Assembly: GCA_018350325.1 (NCBI GenBank)
Contig: JAEVLN010000008.1
Span: forward strand, 868,001-932,000
Origin: Globodera rostochiensis
Lineage: Eukaryota > Nematoda > Chromadorea > Rhabditida > Heteroderidae
DNA: 64,000 nucleotides
Reading direction: 5' to 3'
Part shown: positions 11,100-22,230 of the stretch, piece after piece
Layout of the letters: each line of letters begins with the position of its first letter
Position numbering within the stretch: the first letter of the stretch is position 1
Notes under the pieces: generated by a model
Database searches by the model: none
What the model saw: only the letters and a program-made list of their open reading frames with translations
Told to the model about the DNA's origin: nothing
Made by a program: the position numbers and the translations under genes

Positions 11100-11452
11100 A
11101 TATCGTCTGGTGTAGTGGGTAGTGATGTATGTCAGAAGTGTTGTGGGTGGATGTTCAACCCCGGACTGATCCAAATTGGTTGTTTGTCTTTTGATGAGGA
11201 TTTGTATGGATGATTTCAATTTATTAAATTTTTATGATTTTTAAAAAGTTTTTGGGCGGTTTTTTACAACTTTTTGGAATTTCCATTTTTTGGTTGGACG
11301 AAATTACAAAACAGGGGACCTTTTTTAACCTATAAAATTGGTAATTAAATGGAGTCAAAAAAATAACCCTATTTTGTTGCAAATCTCTTAACAAATTGAG
11401 TCAAAAATTCCAAAAATTTTCCCCGGCGGCGCCTATCGGCACCGCCGACCCC
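11100..11452 (+). repeat. SINE-like element: tRNA-like head, terminal hairpin
   Basis: It begins with a pol III A-box-like TGGTGTAGTGGGTAG and a B-box-like GATGTTCAACCCC. It continues through the shared body words CAAATCTCTTAACAAATTG and AGTCAAAAATTC, and ends with the hairpin CGGCGGCGCC-TATC-GGCACCGCCG followed by a pyrimidine-rich tail. The same arrangement recurs at 27563-27890 and, inverted, at 46523-47103. Confidence 0.55.
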
Positions 11453-11638
11453 TTCCTCAGCCCCAGCAGCAGAAGTGAAGCCAAATTCTCAAAAAAAAAC
11501 TGGTGCTGAGGCAATCGAACTTGAAGGCAATGAGTAAGACATTTTTAATAACAAAAAAAAAATTTTGTTTATCCTAAACGCCTGAGCCCCTGAACCTCAA
11601 ATTTTTGGTTCGTTCAGACTACCGGTTGCGAGAGACTA

Positions 11639-13672
11639 TTACAAAAAAAAATCTCCCTCCCCCCCATTGTCCCCATTGTCAATCACGGTTAATCCCAATC
11701 CCGGTTTTCCCAAAAATCCCAACGTTGATGCCGACAAATTAGGGGAAGCTTGGGACAGTTCCACGGAAAGAGATAGTGGTTTTTTGGAATTCTTATGATA
11801 GCAAAATTGAGCGTTAGAAAATTTTTTTTGGGCTAACGGCATTGATGCCGACAAATTAGGGGAAGCTTGGGACAGTTCCACGGAAAGAGATAGTGGTTTT
11901 TTGGAATTCTTATGATAGCAAAATTGAGCGTTAGAAAAAAATTTGTGGGTCAATGGCATTGATGCCGACAAATTAGGGGAAGCTTGGGACAGTTCCACGG
12001 AAAGAGATAGTGGTTTTTTGGAATTCTTATGATAGCAAAATTGAGCGTTAGAAAAAAATTTGTGGGTCAATGGCATTGATGCCGACAAATTAGGGGAAGC
12101 TTGGGACAGTTCCACGGAAAGAGATAGTGGTTTTTTGGAATTCTTATGATAGCAAAATTGAGCGTTAGAAAAAAATTTGTGGGTCAATGGCATTGATGCC
12201 GACAAATTAGGGGAAGCTTGGGACAGTTCCACGGAAAGAGATAGTGGTTTTTTGGAATTCTTATGATAGCAAAATTGAGCGTTAGAAAAAAATTTGTGGG
12301 TCAATGGCATTGATGCCGACAAATTAGGGGAAGCTTGGGACAGTTCCACGGAAAGAGATAGTGGTTTTTTGGAATTCTTATGATAGCAAAATTGAGCGTT
12401 AGAAAAAAATTTGTGGGTCAATGGCATTGATGCCGACAAATTAGGGGAAGCTTGGGACAGTTCCACGGAAAGAGATAGTGGTGCTTGGGTCAGTTCCACG
12501 GAAAGAGATAGTGGTTTTTTGGAATTCTTATGATAGCAAAATTGAGCGTTAGAAAAAAATTTGTGGGTCAATAGCATTGATGCCGACAAATTAGGGGAAG
12601 CTTGGGACAGTTCCACGGAAAGAGATAGTGGTTTTTTGGAATTCTTATGATAGCAAAATTGAGCGTTAGAAAAAAAATTGTGGATCAATGGCATTGATGC
12701 CGACAAATCAGGGGAAGCTTGGGACAGTTCCACGGAAAGAGATAGTGGTTTTTTGGAATTCTTATGATAGCAAAATTGAGCGTTAGAAAAAAATTTGTGG
12801 GTCAATGGCATTGATGCCGACAAATTAGGGGAAGCTTGGGACAGTTCCACGGAAAGAGATAGTGGTTTTTTGGAATTCTTATGATAGCAAAATTGAGCGT
12901 TAGAAAAAAATTTGTGGGTCAATGGCATTGATGCCGACAAATTAGGGGAAGCTTGGGACAGTTCCACGGAAAGAGATAGTGGTTTTTTGGAATTCTTATG
13001 ATAGCAAAATTGAGCGTTAGAAAAAAATTTGTGGGTCAATGGCATTGATGCCGACAAATTAGGGGAAGCTTGGGACAGTTCCACGGAAAGAGATAGTGGT
13101 GCTTGGGTCAGTTCCACGGAAAGAGATAGTGGTTTTTTGGAATTCTTATGATAGCAAAATTGAGCGTTAGAAAAAAATTTGTGGGTCAATAGCATTGATG
13201 CCGACAAATTAGGGGAAGCTTGGGACAGTTCCACGGAAAGAGATAGTGGTTTTTTGGAATTCTTATGATAGCAAAATTGAGCGTTAGAAAAAAAATTGTG
13301 GATCAATGGCATTGATGCCGACAAATCAGGGGAAGCTTGGGACAGTTCCACGGAAAGAGATAGTGGTTTTTTGGAATTCTTATGATAGCAAAATTGAGCG
13401 TTAGAAAATTTTTTTTGGGCTAACGGCATTGATGCCGACAAATTAGGGGAAGCTTGGGTCAGTTCCACGGAAAGAGATAGTGGTTTTTTGGAATTCTTAT
13501 GATAGCAAAATTGAGCGTTAGAAAAAAATTTGTGGGTCAATGGCATTGATGCCGACAAATTAGGGGAAGCTTGGGACAGTTCCACGGAAAGAGATAGTGG
13601 TTTTTTGGAATTCTTATGATAGCAATGAGCGTTAGAAAAAAATTTGTGGGTCAATGGCATTGATGCCGACAA
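11639..13672 (-). CDS. Open frame of 39-residue repeats encoded by the minisatellite
   Basis: Because 117 is divisible by three, one minus-strand frame stays open for 677 codons as repeats containing KKPLSLSVELSQASPNLSAS and FFSNAQFCYHKNS. The frame breaks only where indels begin near 13.6 kb. No signal peptide, known domain or splice structure supports expression, and the last residues (TLGFLGKPGLGL...) come from the flank. It is probably a by-product of the repeat length; low confidence as a gene. Confidence 0.15.
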   Translation of the reverse strand: MSASMPLTHKFFSNAHCYHKNSKKPLSLSVELSQASPNLSASMPLTHKFFSNAQFCYHKNSKKPLSLSVELTQASPNLSASMPLAQKKFSNAQFCYHKNSKKPLSLSVELSQASPDLSASMPLIHNFFSNAQFCYHKNSKKPLSLSVELSQASPNLSASMLLTHKFFSNAQFCYHKNSKKPLSLSVELTQAPLSLSVELSQASPNLSASMPLTHKFFSNAQFCYHKNSKKPLSLSVELSQASPNLSASMPLTHKFFSNAQFCYHKNSKKPLSLSVELSQASPNLSASMPLTHKFFSNAQFCYHKNSKKPLSLSVELSQASPDLSASMPLIHNFFSNAQFCYHKNSKKPLSLSVELSQASPNLSASMLLTHKFFSNAQFCYHKNSKKPLSLSVELTQAPLSLSVELSQASPNLSASMPLTHKFFSNAQFCYHKNSKKPLSLSVELSQASPNLSASMPLTHKFFSNAQFCYHKNSKKPLSLSVELSQASPNLSASMPLTHKFFSNAQFCYHKNSKKPLSLSVELSQASPNLSASMPLTHKFFSNAQFCYHKNSKKPLSLSVELSQASPNLSASMPLTHKFFSNAQFCYHKNSKKPLSLSVELSQASPNLSASMPLAQKKFSNAQFCYHKNSKKPLSLSVELSQASPNLSASTLGFLGKPGLGLTVIDNGDNGGEGDFFL

Positions 13673-15836
13673 TTAGGGGAAGCTGGGACAGTTCCACGGA
13701 AAGAGATAGTGGTTTTTTGGAATTCTTATGATAGCAAAATTGAGCGTTAGAAAAAAATTTGTGGGTCAATGGCAAATTAGGGGAAGCTTGGGACAGTTCC
13801 ACGGAAAGAGATAGTGGTTTTTTGGAATTCTTATGATAGCAAAATTGAGCGTTAGAAAAATTTTTTGGGCTCACTGGCATTGATGCCGCAAATTAGGGGA
13901 AGCTTGGGACAGTTCACGGAAAGAGATAGTGGTTTTTTTGGAATTCTTATGATAGCAAAATTGAGCGTTAGAAAAAAATTTGTGGGTCAATGGCATTGAT
14001 GCCGACAAATTAGGGAAGCTTGGGACAGTTCCACGAAAGGAGATAGTGGTTTTTTGGAATTCTTATGATAGCAAAATTGAGCGTTAGAAAAAAATTTGTG
14101 GGTCAATGCATTGATGCCGACAAATAGGGGAAGCTGGGACAGTTCCACGGAAAGAGATAGTGGTTTTTTGGAATTCTTATGATAGCAAAATTGAGCGTTA
14201 GAAAAAAATTGTGGGTCACTGGCATTGATGCCGACAAATTTAGGGGAATCATTGGACAGTTCCACGGAAAGAGATAGTGGTTTTGTTGGAATTCTTATGA
14301 TAGCAAAATTGAGCGTTAGAAAAAAAACTTTGGTGGATCCAATAGCATTGATGCCGACCACACTTAAGGGGAAGCTTGGGACAGTTCCCCGGAAAGAGAT
14401 AGGGGTTTTTTGGAATTCTTTGATAGCAAATTGAGCGTTTAGAAATAATTTTTTTTGTGGGCTAACGGCATGATGCGACAATTCGGGAAAGCTTGGGTAC
14501 AGTTCCACGGAAAGAGATATGTGTTTTTTGGAATTCTTATGATAGCAAAACTTGAGCGTTAGAAAAATTTTTTTGGGCTACACGCATTGATGCCGACAAA
14601 TTAGGGGAAGCTTGGGACAGTTCCACGGAAACGAGATAGTGTTTTTTGGAATTCTTATGATAGCAAAATTGAGCGTTAGAAAAAAATTTGTGGGTCAATG
14701 GCATTGATGCCGACAAATTAGGGGAAGCTTGGGACAGTTCCACGGAAAGAGATAGTGGTTTTTTGGAATTCTTATGATAGCAATGAGCGTTAGAAAAAAA
14801 TTTGTGGGTCAATGGCATTGATGCCGACAAATTAGGGGAAGCTTGGGACAGTTCCACGGAAAGAGATAGTGGTTTTTTGGAATTCTTATGATAGCAAAAT
14901 TGAGCGTTAGAAAAAAATTTGTGGAGTCAATGGCATTGATGCCGACAAATTAGGGGAAGCTTGGGACACGTTCACGGAAAGAGATAGTGGTTTTTTGGAA
15001 TTCTTATGATAGCAAAATTGAGCGTTAGAAAAAAATTTGTGGGATCAATGGCATTGATGCCGACAAATCAGGGGAAGCTTGGACAGTTCCACGGAAAGAG
15101 ATAGTGGTTTTTTGGAATTCTTATGATAGCAAAATTGAGCGTTAGAAAAAAATTTGTGGGTCAATGGCATTGATGCGACAATCGGGGAAGCTTGGGACAG
15201 TTCCACGGAAAGAGATAGTGGTTTTTTGGAATTCTTATGATAGCAAATTGAGCGTTTAGAAAAAAATTTGTGGGTCATGGCATTGATGCCGACAAATTAG
15301 GGGAAGCTTGGGACAGTTCCACGGAAAGAGATAGTGGTTTTTTGGAATTCTTATGATAGCAAATTGAGCGTTAGAAAAAATTTGTGGGTCAATGGCATTG
15401 ATGCCGACAAATTAGGGGAAGCTTGGGACAGTTCCACGGAAAGAGATAGTGGTTTTTTGGAATTCTTATGATAGCAAAATTTGAGCGTTAGGAAAAAAAT
15501 TTGTGGGGTCAATAGGCAATTGATGCCGACAAATTTAGGGGAAGCTTGGGCAGTTCCACGGAAAGAGATAGTGGTTTTTTGGAATTCGTTGATAGCAAAA
15601 TTGGAGCGTTAGAAAAAATTTGTTGGTCATGGCAAATTAGGGGGAAGCTTGGGACAGTTCCACGGAAAGAGATAGTGGTTTTTTTGGAATCTTATGATAG
15701 CAAAATTGAGCGTTAGAAAAAAATTTGTGGTCCAATGGATTGATGCCGACAAATTAGGGGAATCTTGGGACAGTTCCACGAAAAAGATAGTGGTTTTTTT
15801 TTGGAATTCTTATGATACAAAATTGAGCGTTAGAAA
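11720..15836. repeat. 117-bp tandem minisatellite, about 35 copies
   Basis: The unit contains GATGCCGACAAATTAGGGG, GGGACAGTTCCACGG and GAATTCTTATGATAGC and repeats every 117 bp. From 11720 to about 13620 the units are nearly identical. A higher-order period of 618 bp (five units plus a 33-bp partial repeat, junctions at 12481 and 13099) is visible. From about 13620 to 15836 scattered one-base insertions and deletions appear in almost every unit, up to a sequence gap. This looks like uncorrected long-read sequence rather than biology. No function is evident. Confidence 0.95.
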
Positions 15837-15970
15837 AATGCCCCCCCCCCCCTGGTAATTGGGTAGATTAGGGAAGTGGGTAGTTTGGAATAGTTTTTGG
15901 AATTCTTAGAAAAAATTGGGTAGAAAATTAGGGGAATGGCATTCACGAAAAATAGGGTTTGGATCACGAA

Positions 15971-16093
15971 NNNNNNNNNNNNNNNNNNNNNNNNNNNNNN
16001 NNNNNNNNNNNNNNNNNNNNNNNNNNNNNNNNNNNNNNNNNNNNNNNNNNNNNNNNNNNNNNNNNNNNNNNNNNNNNNNNNNNNNNNNNNNNN
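15971..16093. other. Assembly gap (123 Ns)
   Basis: A run of N separates the noisy end of the minisatellite from the Pro-rich gene. The true distance and any sequence inside are unknown. Confidence 1.
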
Positions 16094-16646
16094 GTTGAGG
16101 ACGGAAGGGTATTGGCGTCTGCGCAACCGTTGGCAGCGGACAAAACGGTTGTGGCGGAACCGCCATGCGAGCAGTCGGTGGGAAAAATTGGACCGGCGGT
16201 TGCGGCTGGATTAGGACCTGGCCTTGTGGAGGCGGAAACAGAGGCGGGGCAATCGGTGTCGGCGGAACAGAGAAGTGCGGGGGCGGAAGCATATTCGGTG
16301 CAAACGACGGTGGCGGGTTTGGAAACCGGGCTTGCGGAGGCGGATGCGGGAACATCGGCGGCGGTGGAAATTGAAGGTTTGGCGGTGGGAATTTCATTGG
16401 CACGGTCGGGAGTAAGGGCATTGGCGCCGTCGGCGGGAAGGGCAATAGCCCAGGAGGGGGAAAAGGCAATGGCGGGGGGAAAGGCGATGGCCACGGCGGG
16501 GGGTATGGCAATGGGCCCAGCGGTGGGAAGGGCAATGGGCCCGGAGGAGGTGGCATTGGCGTCGAAGCCCGTGGGATTAGTGGGGGGTAAACGCCTAACA
16601 ACGGACGGTTATGGTAATAAAATCTCGGGGCGGTTTCACGAAACAT
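16094..16646 (-). CDS. Pro-rich low-complexity protein, 3' part lost in the gap
   Basis: From ATG 16646 the minus strand encodes about 185 residues dominated by proline (PPPPGPLPFPPLGPLPYPPP and similar), with Phe, Met and Gln, up to the gap. A 'tttctag' lies just upstream of the ATG and could be a trans-splice acceptor; alternatively a 'gttag' acceptor near 16588 begins a downstream exon. The opposite strand is also open but gives Gly/Ala-rich sequence typical of a Pro-codon shadow. No family can be named; composition fits an extracellular, cuticle-like or splicing-factor-like low-complexity region. The C-terminus is unknown. Confidence 0.5.
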
Positions 16647-18538
16647 TTGCTAGAAATTGTTTAATGGACAAAAAAAACAACAAATTTATTTAAAATACAT
16701 TTAAAATTTTAATTACTGCAACAAATAATGACATAATGTGCCCTTAAAATGCTTTTGGCTGGCTTATATATTGCCATGGGCGGTCGTTGATCGCCCGTCG
16801 AGATAGGCACAATTTCATCTCAGCTGTCACTTTCCGGCAATGCGCATCAGATGATTGATGGGGGGCTGTCAATCGCCCACGTGTAAAAAAAGTGGCCTCG
16901 AAACTCACTTGCCCCTCGAGTGTCGGCTTTGTGTGTATAAAAACAAAAAATTTTCGTTATTTTTATTTCAAATATTCAAATTTTGCCATTTTGGAATGAT
17001 TGATTGTACAAAAATTACGAAATCCGACCTTGAAAATATTTGGGGAATTGGTGAAAGTTTATAAAAAATTGCTCATAAAAAAAGCCCGCCACTTTTTCTG
17101 CCTCAAGCCCGTTTCAAATTTGAATTTTTTTTTGTTGGAAATATGCAAAAATTGGATGATTAATTGCTCATGGGTCGCGAATCCAATGGATTATGAAAGT
17201 AACTCAAAAAATGCCCGCCATTTTTTTTGGTCTAAATCCATTCAAATTTGAATTTTTATTGCAAAATTTTGGATAATTAATTGCTCGTGGATTGCGAAAC
17301 CAATGAATTATGAAAGTATCGCAAAAAATGCGCGCTATTTTATTCAATCTCCATTCATTACAAATTACAAAACAAGTTTTCTAATTACCACAAAATTATA
17401 ATAATCGCATTCATCATACTCTGATCGTTTTTTGCTCCTATAGACATAACGGCAGAATCATTATATTTAATAAATAAACATTTATCAATCAAAAAGGTTG
17501 TAAATTATCCGATTTTTCTTGTTATTAAGTGTTTTGTTTTTATTAATTAGTTGAAGGATGAAGGAATATCGTAACCGCAATTTTTTCGGATCAACAGCCA
17601 TTCAAATTAGCGCTCTTTTCTGTTCGTGCCATTTTTTTATTTCTATCCCTTTCCTTTTCGTCATTCGTTTTTGTTTGTTTGCAGTGGGGGGCAGAGAAGA
17701 AGAAAGTAAGAAGGGCGGCAGAGAGCGAATGCTGTGAGAGAGTGTAGAGTTGTCTGATCCCCGGAGGGGGGGGGGCATTCCCCCCACGTGCGGCGTGCGC
17801 GGAAATGATGTGGGGGGGGGGGGTCCAAAATAGTTCAAAGCGATCAAGAAAGTGATCAAGAAAGAGGTCCGTACACTACTTGCATATTTTGCCCTTTTTT
17901 TGGTGCATATATTGTATATGCGCATATTTGGCCATTTTTGGTGCATATCGGTCCGATCCCTAACTATAACTTACGCCCCAATAGATTTAAATTGCATTAG
18001 TTTATTTTTAAAAATATTGAAAACCACCTTTACTTCGTTTTGCTTCCCTTTTCAATGTCCCAATTTTGTGATTTTCGCTCATTTTACTCAAAAATCGACT
18101 TATTTCAAATTGTTTGCTAAAAAATGTTATGAAAAAAATTTGATTTGAGCTTAAAGATTTTGCTTTTGGGTAGACAATTTAGTTGCCAAGCTCTGTGCAA
18201 AAAATTAGGCAAATCGCTGTTTTTAATCAAAAGTAAGCAAGGCTGGACGTAATTAGAAAAAGTGATCACAGAAGAGGATTATAAAAAAATCGGTGAACCG
18301 TTATCCATGAACGGACCCCCAAAAAGGCCGTAATTGGCGTGATCCATGAGCCTTGATTTTGCAAAAAATACACAAATAGATATTTTTTAATTTTCTTTAT
18401 TATTCTCTTTACAATCTTCGGTAAAATAAAATTTCCGGCAAAGGGAATTTCAAAACCCAACCGGGACGGAAATCCCGAACCGGATTCCCGTAAAAATTCC
18501 GTTGCATTTTTCACGGGATCCCACGGGAACGGGAAAAC
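16647..18538. other. AT-rich intergenic DNA with decayed repeats
   Basis: I see no supportable exon. Recurrent words GCATATTT and GGTGCATAT (17880-17950) resemble hAT subterminal repeats also seen at 38.6-39.1 kb. G-runs near 17765-17822 and inverted 'ccgggaa/ttcccg' words near 18450-18535 suggest MITE relics. Confidence 0.5.
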
Positions 18539-18539
18539 C

Positions 18540-18880
18540 TAAAGAATGTTTCTATAATTCCGATATACAATTGGTGAGCCCGACGGCGCCGTCGGGAGAA
18601 TTTTAAACATTTTTTTATGAAAAGTTGTCAAACAGGTTTTTTTAAAAGGTTGGTCGGCGGTGCCCCCCGAAAATATTTGAATTTTTGACGGTTGTCCCAG
18701 ATCCCGAAAATTTGGGGCCCGACCCCCGAATATTCCAAAATTCATTCCATAACCGGTTGACGCTTTTAATCTTTTGCCAATTCCAACTGAACAAATCAGG
18801 CTCATAAGTGCCAAAAACCTTGGCATTTTGTGCCAAAATCCCTCGGTGATAATTTGCCATTGCTGACGTCGACAAAAATG
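18540..18880 (-). repeat. Dispersed repeat (copy 1)
   Basis: Minus-strand sequence including GGCAAAAGATTAAAAGCGTC and GGTTATGGAATGAATTTTGG is shared with 24515-24800 on the plus strand, including the bordering palindrome CCCGACGGCGCCGTCGGG. The open frames across it are not host genes. Confidence 0.65.
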
Positions 18881-19367
18881 CCAATTGCGCGCGCTTAGAA
18901 TTCGATAATGGAACCCAACATACTTTGGTCCCGAGCGCATTTTGCCTATTCAAAATCCGGCATTCCATCGTTAATGGAGTGGGAGTATGGATGGAGAGAG
19001 TGCCATTCACTCGTGATGCATTGGCACATCATCCGTCCACAAAGCAAAGCGTATTTTTGGTCCCCGGTGTTTACAACTTGGCTCATTGGCATCCAAATTA
19101 TTTCTAGCTTCTTTTATAAGAGAGAGGGAGAAGATTGGTTATTCCATTCAGTTTAAATTTTCAAGATTTGGCTATTTGTTTGAATTAAATTTATTTATGA
19201 TTTGATTTTGCTGAGTAAAATTTTGTAAATTTTACGGGCTACTGTATTCATTTTTTGGCTAACTAAAAGTGAGGCAGGCTTTTGTCATACTGTAAAACAC
19301 AAAAATGATCACTTACTGTAGTCACTTTTAGACGAAGATAATTTTGTCATATTGTTAATTAACTAAA
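18881..19367. other. Intergenic DNA, nothing firm
   Basis: Short open frames on both strands near 18890-19150 have no recognisable domain or splice context. I do not call a gene. Confidence 0.3.
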
Positions 19368-19373
19368 ATGATC

Positions 19374-20487
19374 ATGGACTCCCCGACATTGTCGCCCAGC
19401 TCGACTTCAAAAACTTATCGCTTTACATCCGCCAGGCGCAGTTGGACCATCGGGAATTTAAAGTAAATTTTTGTTGATTTATTAAAACTAAAATTTTAAT
19501 TTTAAAATAAAGATAAATTCGATGAATGGGATTCTTTTGAAATTTTCGCCCCACCTCTTTTAGCCTTTAGTCTCAATTAGTGTAGGGCTTTATCTTGCGC
19601 ATAAATGGCAAATGAAAAGACAAATTTAGAATTATAAATGTAGTGTTCTTATTGGATATTTTTTTACATAACGTTTCTCAATCTTTTTATTTAAAAAATC
19701 CAAATTCCTATTTTTAAATTCTTAAAATCTCCAATTTTTTTTTTTTGCAGAAAATTGGCAAGCGGCTCACATCGAACTTCACCGACTGACGGTAACAGTC
19801 CGGCAATCACCGCCTACAGTATGCCCCGCTCAGAATCCTCTACCGTAAACCGTCGCAGCATTTTAAAGAAAGTGTGCAGCAGCGACGAAGTTGAGGAGGA
19901 CATGGCGTCCGCATCAAATGTAACGACCAAAGCCGACGGTTCTAAGCTGCTGAGGCGAAGGATTCTGATCAAAAAGGTGGATATATTTTTGAAAAATCTC
20001 AAAAATTGTTGTATAAAAAGTTTACAATTCAATACTTTTAAATTTTGGCTTAAACTGTTTTTTAATTGAGTTAATATTAATAGGGTGCGGATTTTTAGAC
20101 ATAGGCCTGTTGTTTTTTTGCGTATAAGCTATGATGAGTAGGGTTCGGCATGCCTAGTTTAGGGGTTTAGTGCCAGGTGCCTATTTTGCCATTTTTTGAA
20201 AAATTAAAAAAAAAAACATTAAAATTATTTAAATATGTTTTATCAAACATTTTTTTTTATTACAGCTAAGTCACGCAGCTTTCGAGGAATTACGTGCCCG
20301 TATGATCAAGTTCAGCGAGTTTGTGGAGATCGGCGAGGCGGAGCAGTACGACCGACGCGGGGACAAGCCATGGGCGCGTTTTACCGTGGAACAGAAGGCA
20401 CAAATACGGCGCGAACTCAACGATTTCAAGGCGGAAATGGACGTTCACGAGGAGGCACGGCGCATGACGCGCCTTCACAAGCATTGA
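19374..20487 (+). CDS. PHACTR-like: PHACTR-like phosphatase and actin regulator (short form)
   Basis: PHACTR proteins bind PP1 through a conserved C-terminus and usually bind actin through RPEL motifs. Exons 19374-19462, 19751-19976 and 20266-20487 join in frame (phases 2 and 0) for about 178 residues. The last exon is clearly [54 protein letters not shown], then a basic end. This matches the family's IRFSDYVEV...YDRRADKPWTRLT...IRKELNEFKS...EVHE pattern, including the Trp used to bind PP1. RPEL motifs are degenerate or absent, so actin binding is doubtful. Exon 2 is Ser-rich. Exon 1 is the weak point: another frame ([20 protein letters not shown]) looks more protein-like but has no acceptor, so an upstream 5' part may be missing or decayed. 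Confidence 0.75.
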
Positions 20488-20789
20488 TTGTTCTGGCGGA
20501 GGAGAAAAAGAGTTGAAGCAGTGCTTTCCTGATCAGTTTGATTTTGGTTTTTATGTACCAATTTGATCTGACAGAATGATTATTATCAATCAGATCACGT
20601 TCATCGGTCTGAGCTGTGTCAGAATACACATTGTAAACCTTGCAAACATCGAGTTGTATTTTTCTATCAATGAAAAATAAATATAACAACTGTTATTATT
20701 TTGGTTGGCATTTATATATAGGTAATTTCTGTTTTTTTGCCTAAATCATTCGGCCATAGCGGTGAACAAACTAGAAGGAAGCTCATAAT

Positions 20790-21247
20790 TAGGGCACGGA
20801 TTTTTAGTTAAGAAAAATCTCTAAATAGTTAACTAAATAATGGCGAAAAAGTTCCAAAATAGTGGCCAAAATCCGAGTTCATAAGCAAAAATAGTGATGA
20901 AAAAATGTGTGTAAAAATGACACCAACGGCCTAAAAACTTTTGTTTTTATGGTAAAATTACCAATCCGTAGGGCTGCTACTTTTAAGCAAGAAAAACTGC
21001 AAATAGGCGCCTAAAAAAGCCCGAAATTATATGAAGAATTGTGACAAAAATTTCGAATTTTTGTATTTTTTTATGAAAATTTTTCAAAAAATTAGTGATC
21101 TTGGCAATTCGATTTTATTTCTTTTTTTTAAAGAAATGTTTTGAAAAAACGCCCAAATAGTGGTGAAAATAGTGATGAAAAGCCATTTAACTCGCCAAAA
21201 CAAAGCTGCAGAAAACAATAGTTAAATAACTAAAAATCTGTGCCCTA
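20790..21247. mobile_element. 458-bp hAT-like MITE
   Basis: The termini TAGGGCACGGATTTTTAG and CTAAAAATCTGTGCCCTA are inverted repeats with one mismatch. Flanking 8-mers CTCATAAT and CTCGGAAT match at six of eight positions, fitting an aged 8-bp hAT target duplication. The interior is AT-rich with AGTTAA/TTAACT words. A short related fragment lies at about 20083-20100. Confidence 0.7.
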
Positions 21248-22077
21248 CTCGGAATTACCGAATGGATTACGGAGTTCAGGATGCCAAACCCTTCATAGCC
21301 TGGGTTCAAGATCAAATTTTGCAATCGGAATCAGGATTCTGGGTTTTTTTTTCTTCAAAAATATATTATTTTAAATATCGTTCTAAAGGTTTTTATTTCA
21401 TTTTGAATTTATGAAACTTTTTTTTCGAATAAGCATTATTATTTGTTAACCAAGAAGGCGGCCAACTCGATTTCTATTGTTTCTTTCTTTGCAATGGCAT
21501 TAAACCAACGCCAAATGCCAATTTTAAGGTACTTGTGCGTTATGTGTGGACAAAATTGGTCCCAACCCTTTTTGCAATTTTATAAAATTTGATCGGATTT
21601 TTTCTCCAATTAAATTGTGCCAACCGATTCAGCTTTTTTCTTTTGAAGTAGCAAAAACTTAACAAAAATAAAAAAGCAAAATTCCTAATCTGATAGAAAA
21701 AATAAAATAAAAACTAAATTATCAATTCCAGATCCAGTGTGGATGATTGACCTAAATAAGTGGTTGACGAAAGAGTGTGAATTTTGCCAAAAAGATTTGA
21801 TGGAGAGAAAAAAGGGTTCATTTTTTGTCACGATTTATTCTTTGTTTAAAAAAGGTCCGGGCACGGGTAATTGAAATTGAATAAATGGTTTCAATGATCC
21901 ATAAAATGAACCATTATCAAACCAAGCATGGCTTAGTGTGATCAGTTCCTTTTTCAGATGTGATGAATATGATGCAGAATTGAACCATAAAAAGCTACTA
22001 TTTTTATATTGTTTTTAAATTACTTTAGTGAAACTCGAGACCGAGATTGACCCCGAGATCCAAAAATGTAAAAGTCT
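21248..22077. other. AT-rich intergenic DNA
   Basis: No exon, RNA gene or intact mobile element could be recognised in this 0.8-kb stretch. Confidence 0.4.
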
Positions 22078-22230
22078 CGATAGTTAGTTAATTGTAGTTT
22101 AATTTTGAGGGGAGAAAATGGGTGGAAATAATATGCCAATCAATTTTTGATTAGCCTCATTCCAATAAAATTAATTCGATTTCCTAATTTATTAATATTT
22201 TTATTAAGGTAAATTCAAGTCAATAAAAAA
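22078..22230 (+). promoter_or_regulatory. Conserved upstream block of type A HTH genes
   Basis: About 150 bp before the ATG, including AGTTAGTTAATTGTAGTTT, GAGGGGAGAAAATG and TTATTAAGGTAAATTCAAG, is nearly the same as the block before the gene at 39869. It probably holds the core promoter and 5' UTR. The conservation could also simply reflect recent duplication of gene plus flank. Confidence 0.5.

Noticed and set aside
11720..15836. CRISPR-like array
   Set aside because: It is a tandem satellite with no unique spacers, in a eukaryotic genome.
15959..16693. Long plus-strand Gly/Ala/Val-rich open frames around the gap
   Set aside because: They are antisense shadows of the Pro-codon-rich minus-strand frame and include the N-run.
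18539..19010. Minus-strand frames with KRLKASTGYGMNFGIFGG
   Set aside because: The same sequence occurs at 24515-24800 as a dispersed repeat with palindromic ends, so it is not a host gene.
19370..19475. Frame reading [20 protein letters not shown] as a PHACTR exon
   Set aside because: It looks protein-like, but a stop lies just upstream with no AG between, and its phase leads to a stop in the next exon. Kept only as a caveat.
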